A stretch of DNA of 64,000 bases from Allacma fusca (GCA_947179485.1 OX359247.1:4865060-4929059); one strand, 5' to 3'; shown: positions 1 through 15,627, counted from the first letter of the stretch. The notes: generated by a model from the sequence alone, not told the origin. Numbers and translations: made by a program.

Positions 1-1
1 G

Positions 2-193
2 AATACACCACCTGCAGAAACGAATAGTGACAGTGAACCCCTAATCCAACTCCATGATTCCCCTAATCCCACCACAACAGCTACAAAAACGGAAGCCAAA
101 ACAGCTTTACAGTCACAAATAGACCAACTAGCGGGAATAAAGGTTATTAAGCGTTTAGAGCCACAACCAAAACTTGTAAATACACATTTATAA
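2..193 (+). CDS. 3' end of an unknown coding region (partial)
   Basis: An open frame enters from the left edge of the window and ends at a TAA at 191-193, giving about 63 residues. The peptide is rich in Thr, Pro, Asn, Gln and Ser, with a short acidic stretch (NSDSEPL) near its start and a basic, hydrophobic end (IKVIKRLEPQ). No domain is recognisable. It could be the last exon of a host gene or the tail of a retroelement or virus-like polyprotein, because a small membrane protein with a signal peptide follows 300 bp downstream on the same strand. The composition looks coding, but the 5' part lies outside the window, so this is a low-confidence call. Confidence 0.35.
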   Translation, partial: NTPPAETNSDSEPLIQLHDSPNPTTTATKTEAKTALQSQIDQLAGIKVIKRLEPQPKLVNTHL

Positions 194-491
194 ATACTAA
201 CAAACAAAACAAAGTAGAAAACTTAGAAAATTCTATAATTTAAAAAGAAAATATTATTGCATATCAAATTAAAGTGTATAAAGTTTGTAACAATCATTTT
301 CGAACTTAGGAAGTCTTGAAAAGTTTCAAAAACTGACATTTTTACGGGAACAGCATTTTAAAGTCAAATAGGAATTCCTTTATTATCAAGTACTATTACA
401 GTAGTTGAAGGCAAACTAAGACCTTTTGTCACTCAGCACTAAATAGCGGCAGCAGGTATACGCGTGCATAGACCAAGTTTCCAGTGTAAAT
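194..491. other. AT-rich spacer, nothing recognised
   Basis: This non-coding spacer lies between two co-directional open frames. No TIR, LTR end or RNA gene was recognised. Confidence 0.4.
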
Positions 492-911
492 ATGTATATA
501 ATAATAATTTTCAGTATTTTAAACCTTCTTACACCCATTCAATGTTTTAATCCCGAAACTAAAGTCAACTTAGAAGAATGGTGGGATAAATATACGAAGG
601 GGTTCAGAAATTATTTTACTGGCTGGACTCAAGAAGAGTTAGAGCAAGAGCGACAAAGGCGACGAGAAGGTCGACAAATGATGGAGACAAGTCTATGGCT
701 GCTTAAGGTGACAGGGATAACTATTGTCATATTACTAGTCTTGATACGTTTATGTAGGAATTATTGCTCAGTATCAAAAGCAAGAAAAGTTATCTGTTGC
801 AACTTTATTTGTTGGACAATAACTAGGTTCTGTAAAAATCAGGGAAAGGAACTTAAGAGAATGAATAAGGACGAAAATGAGGAAATTATTATAATAATGG
901 AAAATCCATGA
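492..911 (+). CDS. Small putative secreted or single-pass membrane protein
   Basis: This is a 139-codon open frame starting at ATG 492. The first ~18 residues form a hydrophobic signal-like segment ending near Cys (LLTPIQCF). It is followed by a Trp- and Lys-rich region, then a strongly charged helix-like stretch (EELEQERQRRREGRQ, about residues 49-63). A second hydrophobic segment lies around residues 69-87 (LWLLKVTGITIVILLVLI), and the tail is Cys/Arg/Lys-rich with an acidic end. The layout (signal, short ectodomain, one TM, basic cytoplasmic tail) resembles a small type-I membrane protein. I do not recognise a family. It could be a host gene, a second exon of a spliced gene, or the last ORF of a retroelement. 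Nothing decisive is visible. Confidence 0.35.
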   Translation: MYIIIIFSILNLLTPIQCFNPETKVNLEEWWDKYTKGFRNYFTGWTQEELEQERQRRREGRQMMETSLWLLKVTGITIVILLVLIRLCRNYCSVSKARKVICCNFICWTITRFCKNQGKELKRMNKDENEEIIIIMENP

Positions 912-2156
912 GAGGATAAGACAAGAGAAAGAGAGACTTATAAATGTATATACACGTATTAAAATTAATGATTACATATTTGTTTGAAGCATATTACTAT
1001 ACCATAGCTATAAGAATTATAATGATTAATAAGATTCAAGATTGTAATAAATACAAAAGTGCACGATCCACCACATTATATTGTCAATTGAACCCTTCCA
1101 TCCCAAGTTGACAATACCCACAACAGCGCTATATTGTACCTAAAAGTGCTACAGTTATAATATTATGTAAAAATAATTATAAGCACACAGAAACATTGGA
1201 AAATTCCACTCATTTATTACAAATAACTGTAAAACACAAATTCCATGAAGTGTTCCGAGGACGGACCAAACGAAGAAGAGGAATGTTACATATGTATAAA
1301 AATATATGAAATTTGTGTATGTAAGTACTAAAGGTAAATAATGTACGATCGGTGCAGGGCCGCTCGCTAGCCCAAAAAGAGGCATGAAAGGCAACTCAGG
1401 AATGTGTCTATGTTACACATGGACCATATGCACTGGATCAGAGTAGAACACGATCGCTAAAGTTACTCTCCAAGTAAGTGCCTGAGTTCCCATTGTAAGT
1501 GCATGCAGCTGTTCAATTCTCCTATGTGGTTGTAGTGAACACTTGGAGAGGAGAATATTGCACAATACCAGGATGCAGTATATATGTATATAATTGAATT
1601 AAGATAGTTTTAAGCATAGAATTAATACACTTTATGAATAACATGAGTGAATCATAGTCATGAGACTACAGGATGATTTCATCTCTAGTTTATGTATATA
1701 ACATAGTTTGTAAGGAAATGATGAAATTTATTTCTTCATGACAAAGACTCCACGGAGCATTCCATGTTGCACATTGCAATTGCATATTGCACTATTTAGT
1801 ATAAATATGGTTGCATTTCTGCATTTAGTATGCTAGTTTTAGTCTGAGGTTCAGCCATGCATTATGCTGGATTGAACTCAGAATCTTCTAATCGTAAGTA
1901 TAGGTTAAGGATAGGAATAGGATAAGCATTAGGATAAATATTCCCATTACCTAGTCTTCATACTAGTAATGGAAGGGTCACTAATGTAAGGTAGATTGTG
2001 AAATAACACCACACACACAGAACACACATACTTAATATAAGACCGATATATTAAGGACATTTTATTTACAAATCATATTTACAAGTAATAAAGTATCAGC
2101 AAGTATAAAATTAATCCTTTTATTATTCATTTCAGTTTTATTACAGCACCATAATA
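912..2156. other. AT-rich non-coding region with a small inverted repeat
   Basis: No gene was recognised. A 10-bp perfect inverted repeat (CTCTCCAAGT at 1466-1475, ACTTGGAGAG at 1541-1550) frames a 65-bp loop. Its role is unknown; it could belong to the end of a decayed element. Confidence 0.3.
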
Positions 2157-2393
2157 TTAGTATAGGATAACTCCGCGCCGAACCTGGGCAACATATTGAC
2201 TATTTTCCACCGAAAATAGGAGGTATGTCACAATTGGTTGTATAATTACATCTTGAACTTGATTTTGAGAAACATTTTGTGGTTCGTATGTTAATGGGAT
2301 GTCATCGCTATTGGCAATTTCCAACTCGAGGTCAGCATTGGCTTTAACCAGCCGCCGTCTATGCCTTGAGCTGTATGGCTTAAGTCTGTGCAT
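2157..2393 (-). pseudogene. Possible remnant of a Tnp2-type transposase N-terminus
   Basis: The 78-codon frame starts with a short basic head containing SSRHRRRLVKAN. This resembles the start of the transposase frame at 45251 (SSRHTKRLAKNS), after which an Asp/Glu/Ser-rich stretch follows in both. The similarity covers only about 20 residues, so this is a tentative call. If right, a second, mostly deleted copy of the Tnp2/DUF4806 element family lies here. No terminal repeats were found around it. Confidence 0.25.
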
Positions 2394-2481
2394 TTTATAT
2401 TCACTAACACTACTGGAATCGCTATTTATTTCTTTACGGCAATATAATAAATATATACTAATTTATAACAATCCTCAATAA

Positions 2482-4060
2482 AATTATTCAATAAGGAATG
2501 AAATGATTTATTATGTTACCTTTAAAATGTTCTTCGCAATTACTACTGTAATGCCAGCTGCAGAAAAGTTCGACGGTAATAACGAATGCGTCCACACTTT
2601 CATAAATGACCGATTTCGTTTGACCGCCAAGTTATTTAACGGTCAATCTTCGCCGTCCAATCCTTGGATGTGAGAAACTTATGATTTATTAGCGTAAGAT
2701 TTCTACAGTAGTCTTTTTCACCTATTCGGAGCAATTTTACGATGCTTTTGCGAAATAGCTCCGCAAAATGTAATAATTCTGAATCCTTTCGCAAATATCT
2801 CATATTTATGTAACAGCAAGGAAGTCAAAGTGATATCAGAATGAAAGACAACTTAAAAAGGCATTTTAACGAAGTGTTTGAGATATCAGAAAGTAACATT
2901 CTGCTGGCTGGGTGGTTGTTGCCGCTACATTAAAAACTAATTTGAGATAGGTAGTGTTTTCTCGTCTGAGTTAGCGATGCCAAAATCTGTTCAAATCTCG
3001 GAGGAACTCGCCGGATTTCAGGGCTCGCTTTTTAAAACGTCGAGGTATGCTTTCGGCAGTTTGTGCTATGCCTAAGCTGGGTGTTTTCCCAATACACTTA
3101 ACAGTTCCATATTTACCAGCAATTTCTGTCCAGAGTAACCAAATTTTATCAAAATTTCGAGACATTTTCTCAAATTTTTGAAGTAGTTGGAAAGAATATT
3201 TGATAACGAAACTGTCCAAAATGTACAATTTGCCGTCATGAAAATGTCCTAAATGCCCTTGCCCAAAATGTCATAGTGTCATGTTTGCCCAAATTACCCA
3301 GCATTTTCAAATCGACATACCTTACCTGTATATATCAAAATTTTCCTAAATTCTGCCGCTTTAAAGTTCTCGATTCAACCATACATGAATGCACCTTTCA
3401 CAACCAATGCAGGTGTTCTGATTTTTACAACTTTTTAAAACACCGATCTTGGCATCGGCAATAAGTGTAGATATATATACATAATATGTGCATCCAATAA
3501 AATCCAATTCAGTAGTTTTAAGCTCCTGCATTTCCATTATTACCAATGACATTGTGAAGGCATTTTCGTATATTCTGCCAAATTGCAAAAACAATTCAAA
3601 CTTGTCCTCGATTAAAAATGTCCTACCTTGAAATGCCCGACATTTCCAAATCGACATACGCTAACTGTGGTATCCATTGAGTTTGTTTTACTTGGAGTAA
3701 TATGATGGAGTTCCGAGGGGATAAAATTCTTCCTCTACCTTCAGAAGGTTAGTTCAGACCATGAAAAATTCGCAATATGAATCGATGAAAACAACGTTGG
3801 AAGTAATGAAATGTTAAGTGGATTTTAAAATTAAATAACATTAAATATTAAAAACGATTTTTGATTCCGAACAAAATTGGAAAACTAATTAGCGATAAGT
3901 GGAACACAATAGCAAATCAGTCATTTCTGTGTCCCTGGAACGGAGCTACTAATTAAATGCAGCATCCTAATATATAAAAGCTAGAACTGCTGCAAATACA
4001 CATACCACAAAAAATGCTTCTCTGAAAATCAGCGGTATAGATAAGGTGAATAACTGTTAA
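2482..4060. other. Non-coding region upstream of the duplicated esterase block
   Basis: No recognisable gene was found. Between about 3180 and 3665 there are scattered ATGTCC/AATGTC words and two similar phrases (TTTCAAATCGACATAC near 3305, TTTCCAAATCGACATACG near 3641). These suggest a decayed repeat family. The short open frames here carry no family signature. Confidence 0.3.
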
Positions 4061-4140
4061 CTGGCAGCATATCTGTTTTTATTAACTTTAGGTATAAATG
4101 TAGAGGTAAATGCCTAGAGAATTATCTACAATTAATTATA

Positions 4141-7236
<3,096 letters not shown>

Positions 7237-7239
7237 TTC

Positions 7240-8482
7240 TTGTTAAACACCTTGCCAAGGGTAATCACAGAGGAGAAATATTTCTAAGTACGTTTAATCT
7301 ATCTTCCTAAAGTTAATTGTTGTTGAAAAGCAGGGCTGGTGATTGGAATCGGTATGTCTTTATTCTGAAATAAATTCAAGTATTTAAATTCATATTGAAT
7401 CAAAACAATTATCTGTATTCGAATTAATATTCAAAATATGTCTGAATGCTGCGTCTGATGCTTAGATTTCGAAAGAATTGGTCATAGATTGAGTTAACCT
7501 CATAATTTCAAAAAATAAAATTGAGCTTTTTACCCGGTGATAACATTATCTTTAAAATACTATTCGTTGGATTACAAAATTTGTCATTACGTTTGTCACT
7601 CCACAAAATGAAGAAGACCCGAGACACTCATTTTATTTCTGGAAATGTATTCGCTTCAATCTAGGCAATCAATTAGCTTCTTTTACGTGGGATAGGGATT
7701 TTCAAGGGAAAAACTTGGAGGTTACTTTTTAAATATTTAATGTAGGCATTTTGAGTACTACAGTGTCCCTAAAGAGACTGAAGGTTAACGAACAAATCAT
7801 ATGCGGATATGATACTTGTATTGATTAAACTGTAATGCCTTTACATATAAAAATGTCAGGGATAGCAGTGGGGGGTTCTTTGCAATGATAGTTGCCAAAT
7901 TCAGACACTTCCTGGCTTGTGTTTACCTACTTGTAAGGTTGGGATATATTTTATTGTCGCTATTTCGATTAAGTTTTAGTGATTGCTCAAAGTATTTGCA
8001 TTATATTGATATTCGAATAAATTGGATTCGAATAATTATTTATTTTACAAAACAAATGCGTTCCAATTGAGGTTGAAATTATCCTTTAAGATTTATCTTA
8101 ATCGGTATTGTATTCCTATGTTTCGACTACTCCAGTCCTGATGGCTTGCAAATGAAACGTGAAAACATTGCTGTCTCAACTGATACTGATAAGAAAGAAC
8201 ATGTATACCGCTTTAAATAACTTTTTTACGCTGACAACTGATTTTGAATTACAATTAAATCCTACGAAGATATATTCCAAGTGGCTATTATTTGTAACTA
8301 CGGACTGCTTCGTTGCGTATGATGTACATACAATAGTTTCATAAATACTATTCGATTATTCTTGCATTGAGATTGAGGGGCTTCTCATGGAAAAAATACT
8401 TTCCATGAGAGAAAAAGGTTTACATGAACGCATAAGGACATTATAGACTTAAGCAGTTAGTTCTTACTCTAACCTTATTATC
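7240..8482. other. 5' flank of esterase copy 1 (duplicated, non-coding)
   Basis: This sequence is shared with the flank of copy 2 (29060-29577 and 31566-32240). It includes a well-conserved AT-rich stretch at about 7500-7590. It would contain the esterase promoter, but no specific element could be identified. No independent gene was recognised. Confidence 0.5.
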
Positions 8483-9440
8483 GGAGTTCAGAGCTAATCC
8501 CGTCACGACAATCCCCCTGGTATTATTCCCGCGAGCAGTATCCCGCTGTCAGTTAGGCCGATGGATATAAGCCCGCTCACGATAATTCCGCTACTAACGA
8601 GATAATCCCGCCATGCATTGAAACACACGGAAATGGAAATAAAATGTAGTTGCTATAACAACAGTAAAGGTATTACATTTGAGCACTCAAGATCCAAAGT
8701 AATAAACTTATGCATTCATAAATTAAAGCAGATGCCAAATCCATTGGTTACAATGCTACAACAGGAGCGACAATCAACAAGTCAATGCATGCACCTATCT
8801 TCACTTTTACGGCCACTACCATTTCCTTTTGTGACGAGCAAATCTTGATCTATGCAAGCAGCAGGATGCGATAACTGCATAGTTTCTTGTTTTCTTTATT
8901 TTACCTAAAACGTAAAAATGAAGGTGGTCAATGTAAATTGGACTTCCGAAAACGGAAAAATAATCTGGCGGAGGTTGAAAATTTCCTGTTCGAAAAAAAT
9001 AATGTCATAAATCAGGGAACCTTGTACAGGTGCTTACATTACAGCGCGCGCCCCGCCAAACTACATGTAATGTTTTCCTAGCGTTGCAATTTAAATGTCA
9101 TTTTAACATTATTTCCCGAAAATTTTTGTTTGGAGTTATAATTGAGTTAAAAATGAACAGAGTTTAGTGGTATAGCTACATACACATGTCAGATTTCACA
9201 ATGTAGATACACACAATGAAAACAGGAAATCAACAGCACACAGATTGTTGTCAAGGCCATGGATAGTAATAATAAATTATATCATGGACAGTAATACAAT
9301 AAAACCTGGGTCGGGAATATCGTCAGCGGGGTTATGGTTGGCGGGATTAGATACTTCTGAGATCGGGATTAAATCCGCGGGGTTGATTCGGTGGAGTTAT
9401 CACTGTCGGAATTGTCGAGGCGGGATTAGCTCCGGACACG
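8483..9440. mobile_element. hAT-type MITE, TAATCCCG-repeat family (958 bp)
   Basis: The element is flanked by perfect 8-bp direct repeats TTATTATC (8475-8482 and 9441-9448). Its ends are imperfectly inverted (GAGCTAATCCCG left, CGGGATTAGCTC right). Each end carries several copies of a TAATCCCGC-like word, pointing inward on both sides. The paralogous empty site in the duplicated block reads CCTTATTGTCACTCAGC near 32251, which supports insertion and gives its limits. There is no coding capacity. The 8-bp duplication indicates a hAT-superfamily transposase in trans. Confidence 0.85.
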
Positions 9441-9463
9441 TTATTATCATTCAGCTCTCAGCC

Positions 9464-11169
9464 CAGAGCTGCGTTCAAGTTCAAGTATAACTTGAACTTG
9501 GTATCAAGTTCAAGTCAAGTCAAGTATAGACAATTTTGTAACTTGAAACTTAAACATCAAGTTCAAGTTCAATCAAGTTTAAGTTAATAATTTATTACTG
9601 GATTGCAAAATCAAGTCAAGTTCAAGTACACTGAATGGAAGTACTTAAGTTTTTGTCACTGAAAACCAACGTAACCAATGTAAGCAACGCCTAATTAGTG
9701 GCATCATAGCATCCTACTAAAACTAATTGTTGTAATTATTGGGAAATCATTTAGAATGATTTGTGTCAAGAATGATTTTGTCATGTTAAAAATGTTCATG
9801 TATGAATGTCATGTATAAAGAATATAGCTGAATGGACAAGAACACACTCATACAAGAGTTTCAAGAGGAGGAAACTTGCGAGGATGCAACGCATTGGACT
9901 TCGCCTACACAGCACATTGATGGTTTTAGGACGGTAATAAAACTCTCGGGACTGAAGACTGACTCAAGACTCAAGCCTATAGTTTTAAGAGCCTATAAGA
10001 TTTGTGACACAATATGACTGATCAAACTTCCTCTTGATTTTAGACTTTATTTAGATGCTATTCTCAACCGAATGTAAACTTAAAATGTATTTAAGAACCG
10101 TGACTTTCGCTGAAAAAAGACAGATCGATTATTATATTCAAGAGAAATATAGAGAATACAGAACTATTCAATATTTCGTACAGTAATATTGGGCGTCAAT
10201 CATCATAATAATGACATCTTTTCATTCCATCGACATTAAATTCGCTCCACGATACAGAGTGGTCGAGAATAATTCTTGTGTCCTGTTTACATACTTTGAA
10301 TTTTGAATAATTAAAATTTACGACTGATTGCTTTATAAAGATGTTCCTGATACTCGGGGTTCTTGTTCCATTATAAAAATGAAGTTATTGTTCACTTCCC
10401 CTGTTCTGAAGCTAAGAAGAAGTTTAAGAATAATTCATTATTTCATGTAAGAATAATTTTTGCTGATATTAAACATGATGACACAGACGAACAACCAACA
10501 ATCTTATAAATCAACATTGGTTAAGCAATATTAACGACGATAAATATTTATCTATGTATGTATGTATTTATTGTGTTTTTGAAAAGGCTCATACATAATC
10601 AAAAGTTCACAAAATTCCTTAAATTCATAGTGTAGATCATTAGATAAATATTTATGAATACATCTGCTGGTTACATTCACCAGATGAGTGCAACACTGAT
10701 GTCAACAGACGAATAATATGATTTCTACTTTAAAATTGCTAAAAAATTTAAAATACTTGATCAAATAACTAAACATTGTAGTTCAATCTAATTTACTAAC
10801 TTGAACTATTGAGAGTTTAGTCCGTTTAGTTTATCCTAATTACGACCTAGCGATTATTAGCAATAATAGTTTTACGAAATATTTGGTGGACGAAATTTTT
10901 AGTATTGTTTATTAATTTACGAAATAAATACTTGAATAATCAAGTTGAAGTAAAAGTTCAATTTCACGTTCAATTCAAATTATGTGCCCAACTTGAAGAA
11001 GTTATGATCAAGTTCAAGTTCAGTAAAATGAACTTGAAAATCGAGTACTTGAATACTCAAGTTGCTTGAGAAACTTGATTCATCAAGTACAAGTGCGGAT
11101 ACCTCGCTTAGACAATTTTTTCAAATTCAACTCAAGTTTCTACAATAAGTTGACTTGAACGCAGCTCTG
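9464..11169. mobile_element. hAT-type MITE, CAGAGCTGCGTTCAAGT termini (1706 bp)
   Basis: The terminal inverted repeats are CAGAGCTGCGTTCAAGT and its complement ACTTGAACGCAGCTCTG. The flanking 8-bp duplication is TCTCAGCC (9456-9463) and TCTCAGTC (11170-11177), 7 of 8 identical. Both subterminal regions (about 9475-9630 and 10930-11160) are dense arrays of TCAAGT/ACTTGA words. The central kilobase is AT-rich and has no transposase. The paralogous block near 32270 lacks it. Related termini occur at 23501-24802 and 49869-56826. Confidence 0.85.
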
Positions 11170-11459
11170 TCTCAGTCGATCAACAACCTTTTTCCAGAAA
11201 TTCTATAGTTATGTAAGTGTATGCAAATGAATGAGCTTTCGTTCAAATATTCAATTTCACTGAGAACTTGAAAAATTTAAAAGTCAATGAAATAATTAAC
11301 CACGGCTTCAGATTTACAATTAGCTGTGGCTTATATGGGGACTCACGTACTTATTTTAATTCGGAATTATTGTAACAAGGCTGAAACTGAAAAAAATATT
11401 TCCGCAATGCATAATGCATACATTAGGCAAATTACATCGTGTCACCACGCCTAAGCACA

Positions 11460-11595
11460 TTAAAATTAAACACATTTGTATTCATTATTTTTGTTAAACT
11501 ACTAACAAGTAAGCATTGTTTGGACATTCCAACCGATTTCAACCAATAACGAAATTAAACGCCCTATAAAATGTTAACCAAAAATGTGAACGAAA
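11460..11595. repeat. Fragment of an older dispersed repeat (left part)
   Basis: The stretch contains CAACCGATTTCAACC and AAAATGTGAACGAAA. It continues after the MITE at 11596-12457 with TCGGTCGATTAGTTTCGAAG and a run of CAGACCGACGGACAG-like words to about 12525. The same ordered words (ACCGATTT..., ...GAACGARATCGG..., ...AGTAGTTTT) recur near 19926-20020 and three times inside 29610-30151. It is an old repeat split by a younger MITE. Confidence 0.5.
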
Positions 11596-12457
11596 TAGAG
11601 CTACTTGCGGGAACGAAAAGTTTGATCCCATTCCCGAACCCGATCCCTAAAATCGGGTCATCAATATTTTCGGACTCACACCCTAACCCGTTCCCGAAAT
11701 ACTGGGATCGGGTGCACAAAAACCCAGATATTAAATATGATTGAATCATTGATCTCAAACCCGATCCCGACCCCGAAATCAGATAAAATTTGCTCTCAAT
11801 CCCGAATCCCTTGAACCCGGACTCGTTCCCGGGACCAGTGCAGTTAGTCTAAATCAATTTTTTTCATCACATTTTTATTGATTTAGCAATACTTATGCAT
11901 ACGTACCATGCAACAATGGATGTAGGCACTAGTAAAAATGGCCATTATACTAAGCGTCTGGTCTGCGTTGCCGAAAAAGCTGCAAGAAGACTGCTTAAAC
12001 GATTCCCACTATGAGTTTTGCAATGACTTTCATCTTGCAAGGTAGAGTAGGCGGAAATCACTACTATGCGATCCCAACTGACAATACACGAAACGGCTCA
12101 AGTCGCTTATGTAAAATTATTAAAATAATTAAATTTATCTCAACACTTTAACGAGGGAAGCCGTGCATACTTTGTATTTTTTCCCCGCTAGGTGGATGCG
12201 TTGTTCCCGGGAACGTGAAGCGTGTAATGGGTGTGGGAACGAAGATGTTCCCGGTTTCCGAAGGGAACACAAATACCTTCATCAAGATTGAACCCGTTCC
12301 CAAACCCGGTCCCGATCCCGAAATCCTGGGTCTGCTGAGCATGTTCCTGAACCTGGTCCCAAAGTATTTGAGAAAATTAATTAGACACCCAAACTCGAAC
12401 CCGTTCCCGATACCGAACCCAATTCCCGGGTGTATCCCGATCCCAAAAGTAGCTCTA
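11596..12457. mobile_element. hAT-type MITE, TAGAGCTACTT termini, TCCCGAACCC arrays (862 bp)
   Basis: The perfect 8-bp target duplication is GAACGAAA (11588-11595 and 12458-12465). The termini are TAGAGCTACTT and AGTAGCTCTA. Both ends carry arrays of ATCCCGAACCCG-type words in inverted orientation (about 11608-11830 and 12200-12450). The centre shows no transposase. The short open frames reading through the arrays (for example 12215-12571) are products of the repeat, not genes. Confidence 0.85.
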
Positions 12458-13259
12458 GAACGAAATCGGTCGATTAGTTTCGAAGAAAAACAGGGGGATA
12501 TACAGACCGACGGACAGCATTATTTAATAAGAAGACTGGCAACCGCCCTAAAAGCGGGAGAGATCAATTAGTTTTCACACATTTACTTATATACTCTTCC
12601 AGCACGTTATTTAAATTGTTTTTAGAAGAAATTTACTCCAGTGATTAAATAATTGTCGTAAGTTGCTGTCAACCCGCATCATCAACCTTTCACTGGGAAA
12701 CGGAAAACCGTTCGTCAAACTTGCAATTCTCCATGTTAAATGCCATTTAAAATTTCCAGTTTTGAATTTCAGGACAAATTGACTTCACGCCAATTTGGTT
12801 TTTAAAAACCCCAACGGATTTTTCAGGTGACAGATAAAGTAGTACTCAGGGTATGCGCGAACCAGTCTTGGTGGAATATGGAAAACCTGGAACGGGCACC
12901 AAAAAATGCGTACTTGTAAGAACCTTGCAAATTTTGTGTAACGGAACTCTCGATGGTAACTTGCAATCAGAGATGTGTAAAATAACTCATTTTTAATTCA
13001 AAAATACCAAATAGTTTTAATTTTTCCGTAACACAAAATACTAAATAAGATACCAGTAACTAGTTTTTCTAAAATACTTAAATAAGTAAAATACATATCA
13101 AAAACCGATCCAAAGATACTTTAGTATAAAATACTATCTTAAGTACTTTAGCATCAGGAAATACATCCAATTATTGTTTTGGAAATCGAGTACAGAACTA
13201 GTAAAAATATAAGCTTTTTGAACATTTAATCCAACAATGTAGCTTACATACACAAAAAT

Positions 13260-14889
13260 TAGTCCTGCAAATCGTTCCACAGGAGCTGATGATGGCAATG
13301 GGATATTATAGTGTAAAAACATAGATTTTATAGCTGGATATTTATCCAGAATTTGGGCGTTTTCAGAAACATCCTGTAAATAATTAAGGATTTCTGACTC
13401 AACGGTTTCATCAGATCTCTGCAATGCATTGATATTTTCAGCTTCAAATGAAAAAACTCGTCTTCTTGGCTTTGTTCAGAATGTGCATCGGAGCTGGTTT
13501 GCTTGCAAAACATTTTATCTTCGGAAATTAACACTGCTTTAGCTTCTTCTTCGTGTTCCTTTGATATCCAGCGCAATTTGAAAAATGGAAGACAAATTGC
13601 CGACAGCAGCTCAAGCGATTTATTTTTACAGTCCATTTGAAATACTTGTGGAAAACGTTTTTCTATTCTTGCTTTCGTATTGTTGCACAACGCGGCTAAT
13701 TTATTTCAAAGAGAATTATAGGCGCAAAGTACCCATAAAAAACTCTTTCTCTTATAAACCTTGTCCAAAGCCTTGCCATTAGATTCCATATACGTGCTGT
13801 TTCTGGCAGGGAAAATCTCAACAGGAAGGGATTTATTTTTACGAACAGGGATTTTGAAAATCGTTGACCTTTTTTCAGCAGGGATTTTTGAAATTGTTGA
13901 GGAACTACCAGCAGGGAAATTCAGAAATGATCTTCCAGGGAGATTTACAAAAATCCGACCCCTGCCGCTTGTAATCAGACAAAATCCAGTGGCAAGTAAC
14001 CCCTAAGACACTTAGGCGTCGAGAAGACCAAAGATCAGCAGTGCAGCACACACAAGTAGCATCCCTTAACTTCTGCTCCAAAAATTCGTTTTTTTTCAAA
14101 ATAACGACTGTCAATTTTAGAAACGAATGTTCTATACGACATTGACTTTGCTTCCGGATTCAAACCTGAAAATACATTTAAAACATTATTTTAAAATTAA
14201 AAATAACAATTTTAAACATATCAGACTAAACGATTTATTACGTTAATGAGTTTATTGAGTTCATTGGTTACCTTTTACAAGTCGTTTAAATGAAGATTCC
14301 TCAACATGATACAAAGGCGTCATTGATTCGATTATATAGTCAATAATCAGATTCTCGTGCTTGTAAGTTTTAGGAAAGAATCCAGTCAGAGGTTGTTGTC
14401 AAGGAAGTTTAGTCCGTTCCCGCTCCCTTGAATTCAGTGTATATTTATACTCGTCATGATTTTCGGGTGGAGTCTAAATCACAAAAAGTAAATAGGATTA
14501 AAATTGCTGTGACTTTAATCACATAATTTTTAAACAAACTGACATTAACATTGTTGGTAGTTATTCTACAAAGCTAGTTGGTACAAGCGCGTGAATAAAA
14601 TTTTAATTAGTTAAAATGTATTAAATTAATTTAGCTTAATTTAATTTCAAAAACTAATTCAATAAGATCTCAAGATAAAGATTGCTTGCTTACTAAGTGC
14701 TTTAAAAAATTTGACGTTGATGACAAAGCTCCTTTTATTATCCTTACTAGACCTCGCCGTTTTGGTTCCTACTCCGAGATTCTTTTCACAAATATTGCGC
14801 TGGGCGACCACACTTCCATTGTCTTGCTCAATTACCAGAAAATAGCTGCCGTCCAGAGTTGTGGGTAAAGGTCGCATCGAGGATGACAT
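13260..14889 (-). pseudogene. hAT transposase pseudogene (zf-BED / hAT dimerisation type)
   Basis: A hAT transposase excises and inserts DNA through an RNase-H-like core and dimerises through a C-terminal domain. Visible pieces from N to C are residues after SYFLVIEQDNGSVVAQ (BED-like), the VCCTADLWSSRR phrase (core), SAICLPFFKLRW (insertion domain) and the ILNYLQD...LPSSAPVERFAG segment (dimerisation). No single frame spans them; a MITE insertion, frameshifts and a deletion intervene, so no active enzyme can be made. The family assignment rests on TADLWSS and SSAPVER, both standard hAT hallmarks. Confidence 0.75.
13808..13964. mobile_element. Fragment of CAGGG-family MITE inside the hAT copy
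   Basis: The fragment starts with CAGGGAAAATC, ends in ATCCGACCCCTG, and holds several CAGGGA(T/A)TT words. It matches the complete short element at 35332-35526 and further fragments at about 60462-60705 and 62399-62467. No matching 8-bp duplication is visible, so the site has been rearranged. Confidence 0.55.
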
Positions 14890-15474
14890 TTTGAAATGCC
14901 TGAACTACCGATTTCTTATAATGTATAATTAAAGCATGATAACGAGAAGGACCGTGCTCTCTGATGCTACTTTGCAGTGAACAGTCTGAGTGAATTTATC
15001 TCGTTTAATATTTCCCGTACGTACAACGTCTGTTAATCGCTAAAAAACGTTTTAGCTATACTTAATGTTAACGGTAAGAAATAGTTTCACAATAAGAACG
15101 ATTGTGGCAATTTCAAAATATTGAGTACTTAAGTATTTTGACAAAGTATTTTATTTTAAATACTTATAATTACTATTAATGGTTACAAATAAGATAGTAC
15201 ATTCTTACCACCATCGTATGTTTTAAATACTAAGATACAAAATACCCGGTCGACCCCAGTAGGTTTGAAATACAAGGTACGTATTATGCATTGCAGATAG
15301 TATTTTGTATTCAAGTATTTCAAGTACTACACATCTCTGCTTGCAATGCATTAAATTAAATTCATGACTTTATTAGTGTTATTCCGAAGTAGCACAAAGG
15401 TATGATTGTTCTTTCACCATTAACGAATGAAGCCCTAATTTATTCGTGTTATTAAACAAATTTATTCGATTGAG

Positions 15475-15627
15475 TACTCGGACCGGGTACAGAAACCGTG
15501 CACCCGTACCCGAATTTTGGGCACGACGAAATGCTGCACCCATAACAATAAATTTTTCAGTTCCCGCACCCATGCTTCAATAATCCGTATTCGTAATGTA
15601 CCCAAAACCTGTACCCGTAGCCGAGTA
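15475..15627. mobile_element. Small MITE-like inverted repeat with TACTCGG ends
   Basis: The ends TACTCGGACCGGGTAC and GTACCCGTAGCCGAGTA are imperfect inverted repeats. The interior repeats a GTACCCG-like word. No convincing target duplication was found, so this is less certain than the other elements. Confidence 0.4.

Larger units (their letters stand above)
12968..15339 (-). mobile_element. hAT transposon with a decayed BED-finger transposase (2372 bp)
   Basis: The termini are CAGAGATGTGTA and TACACATCTCTG, and the perfect 8-bp duplication is CTTGCAAT (12960-12967 and 15340-15347). Minus-strand coding remnants read in order: a BED-finger-like piece (about 14889-14690), a catalytic-core piece with the hAT-typical TADLWSS phrase (about 14114-13980), a middle piece (13690-13440) and a C-terminal dimerisation piece containing PSSAPVERFAG (about 13420-13260). 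Frames change between them. A CAGGG-family MITE fragment (13808-13964) and a deletion interrupt the core. Confidence 0.85.

Noticed and set aside
12215-12571. 118-codon frame
   Set aside because: It spans the word arrays and right border of a MITE; no domain.
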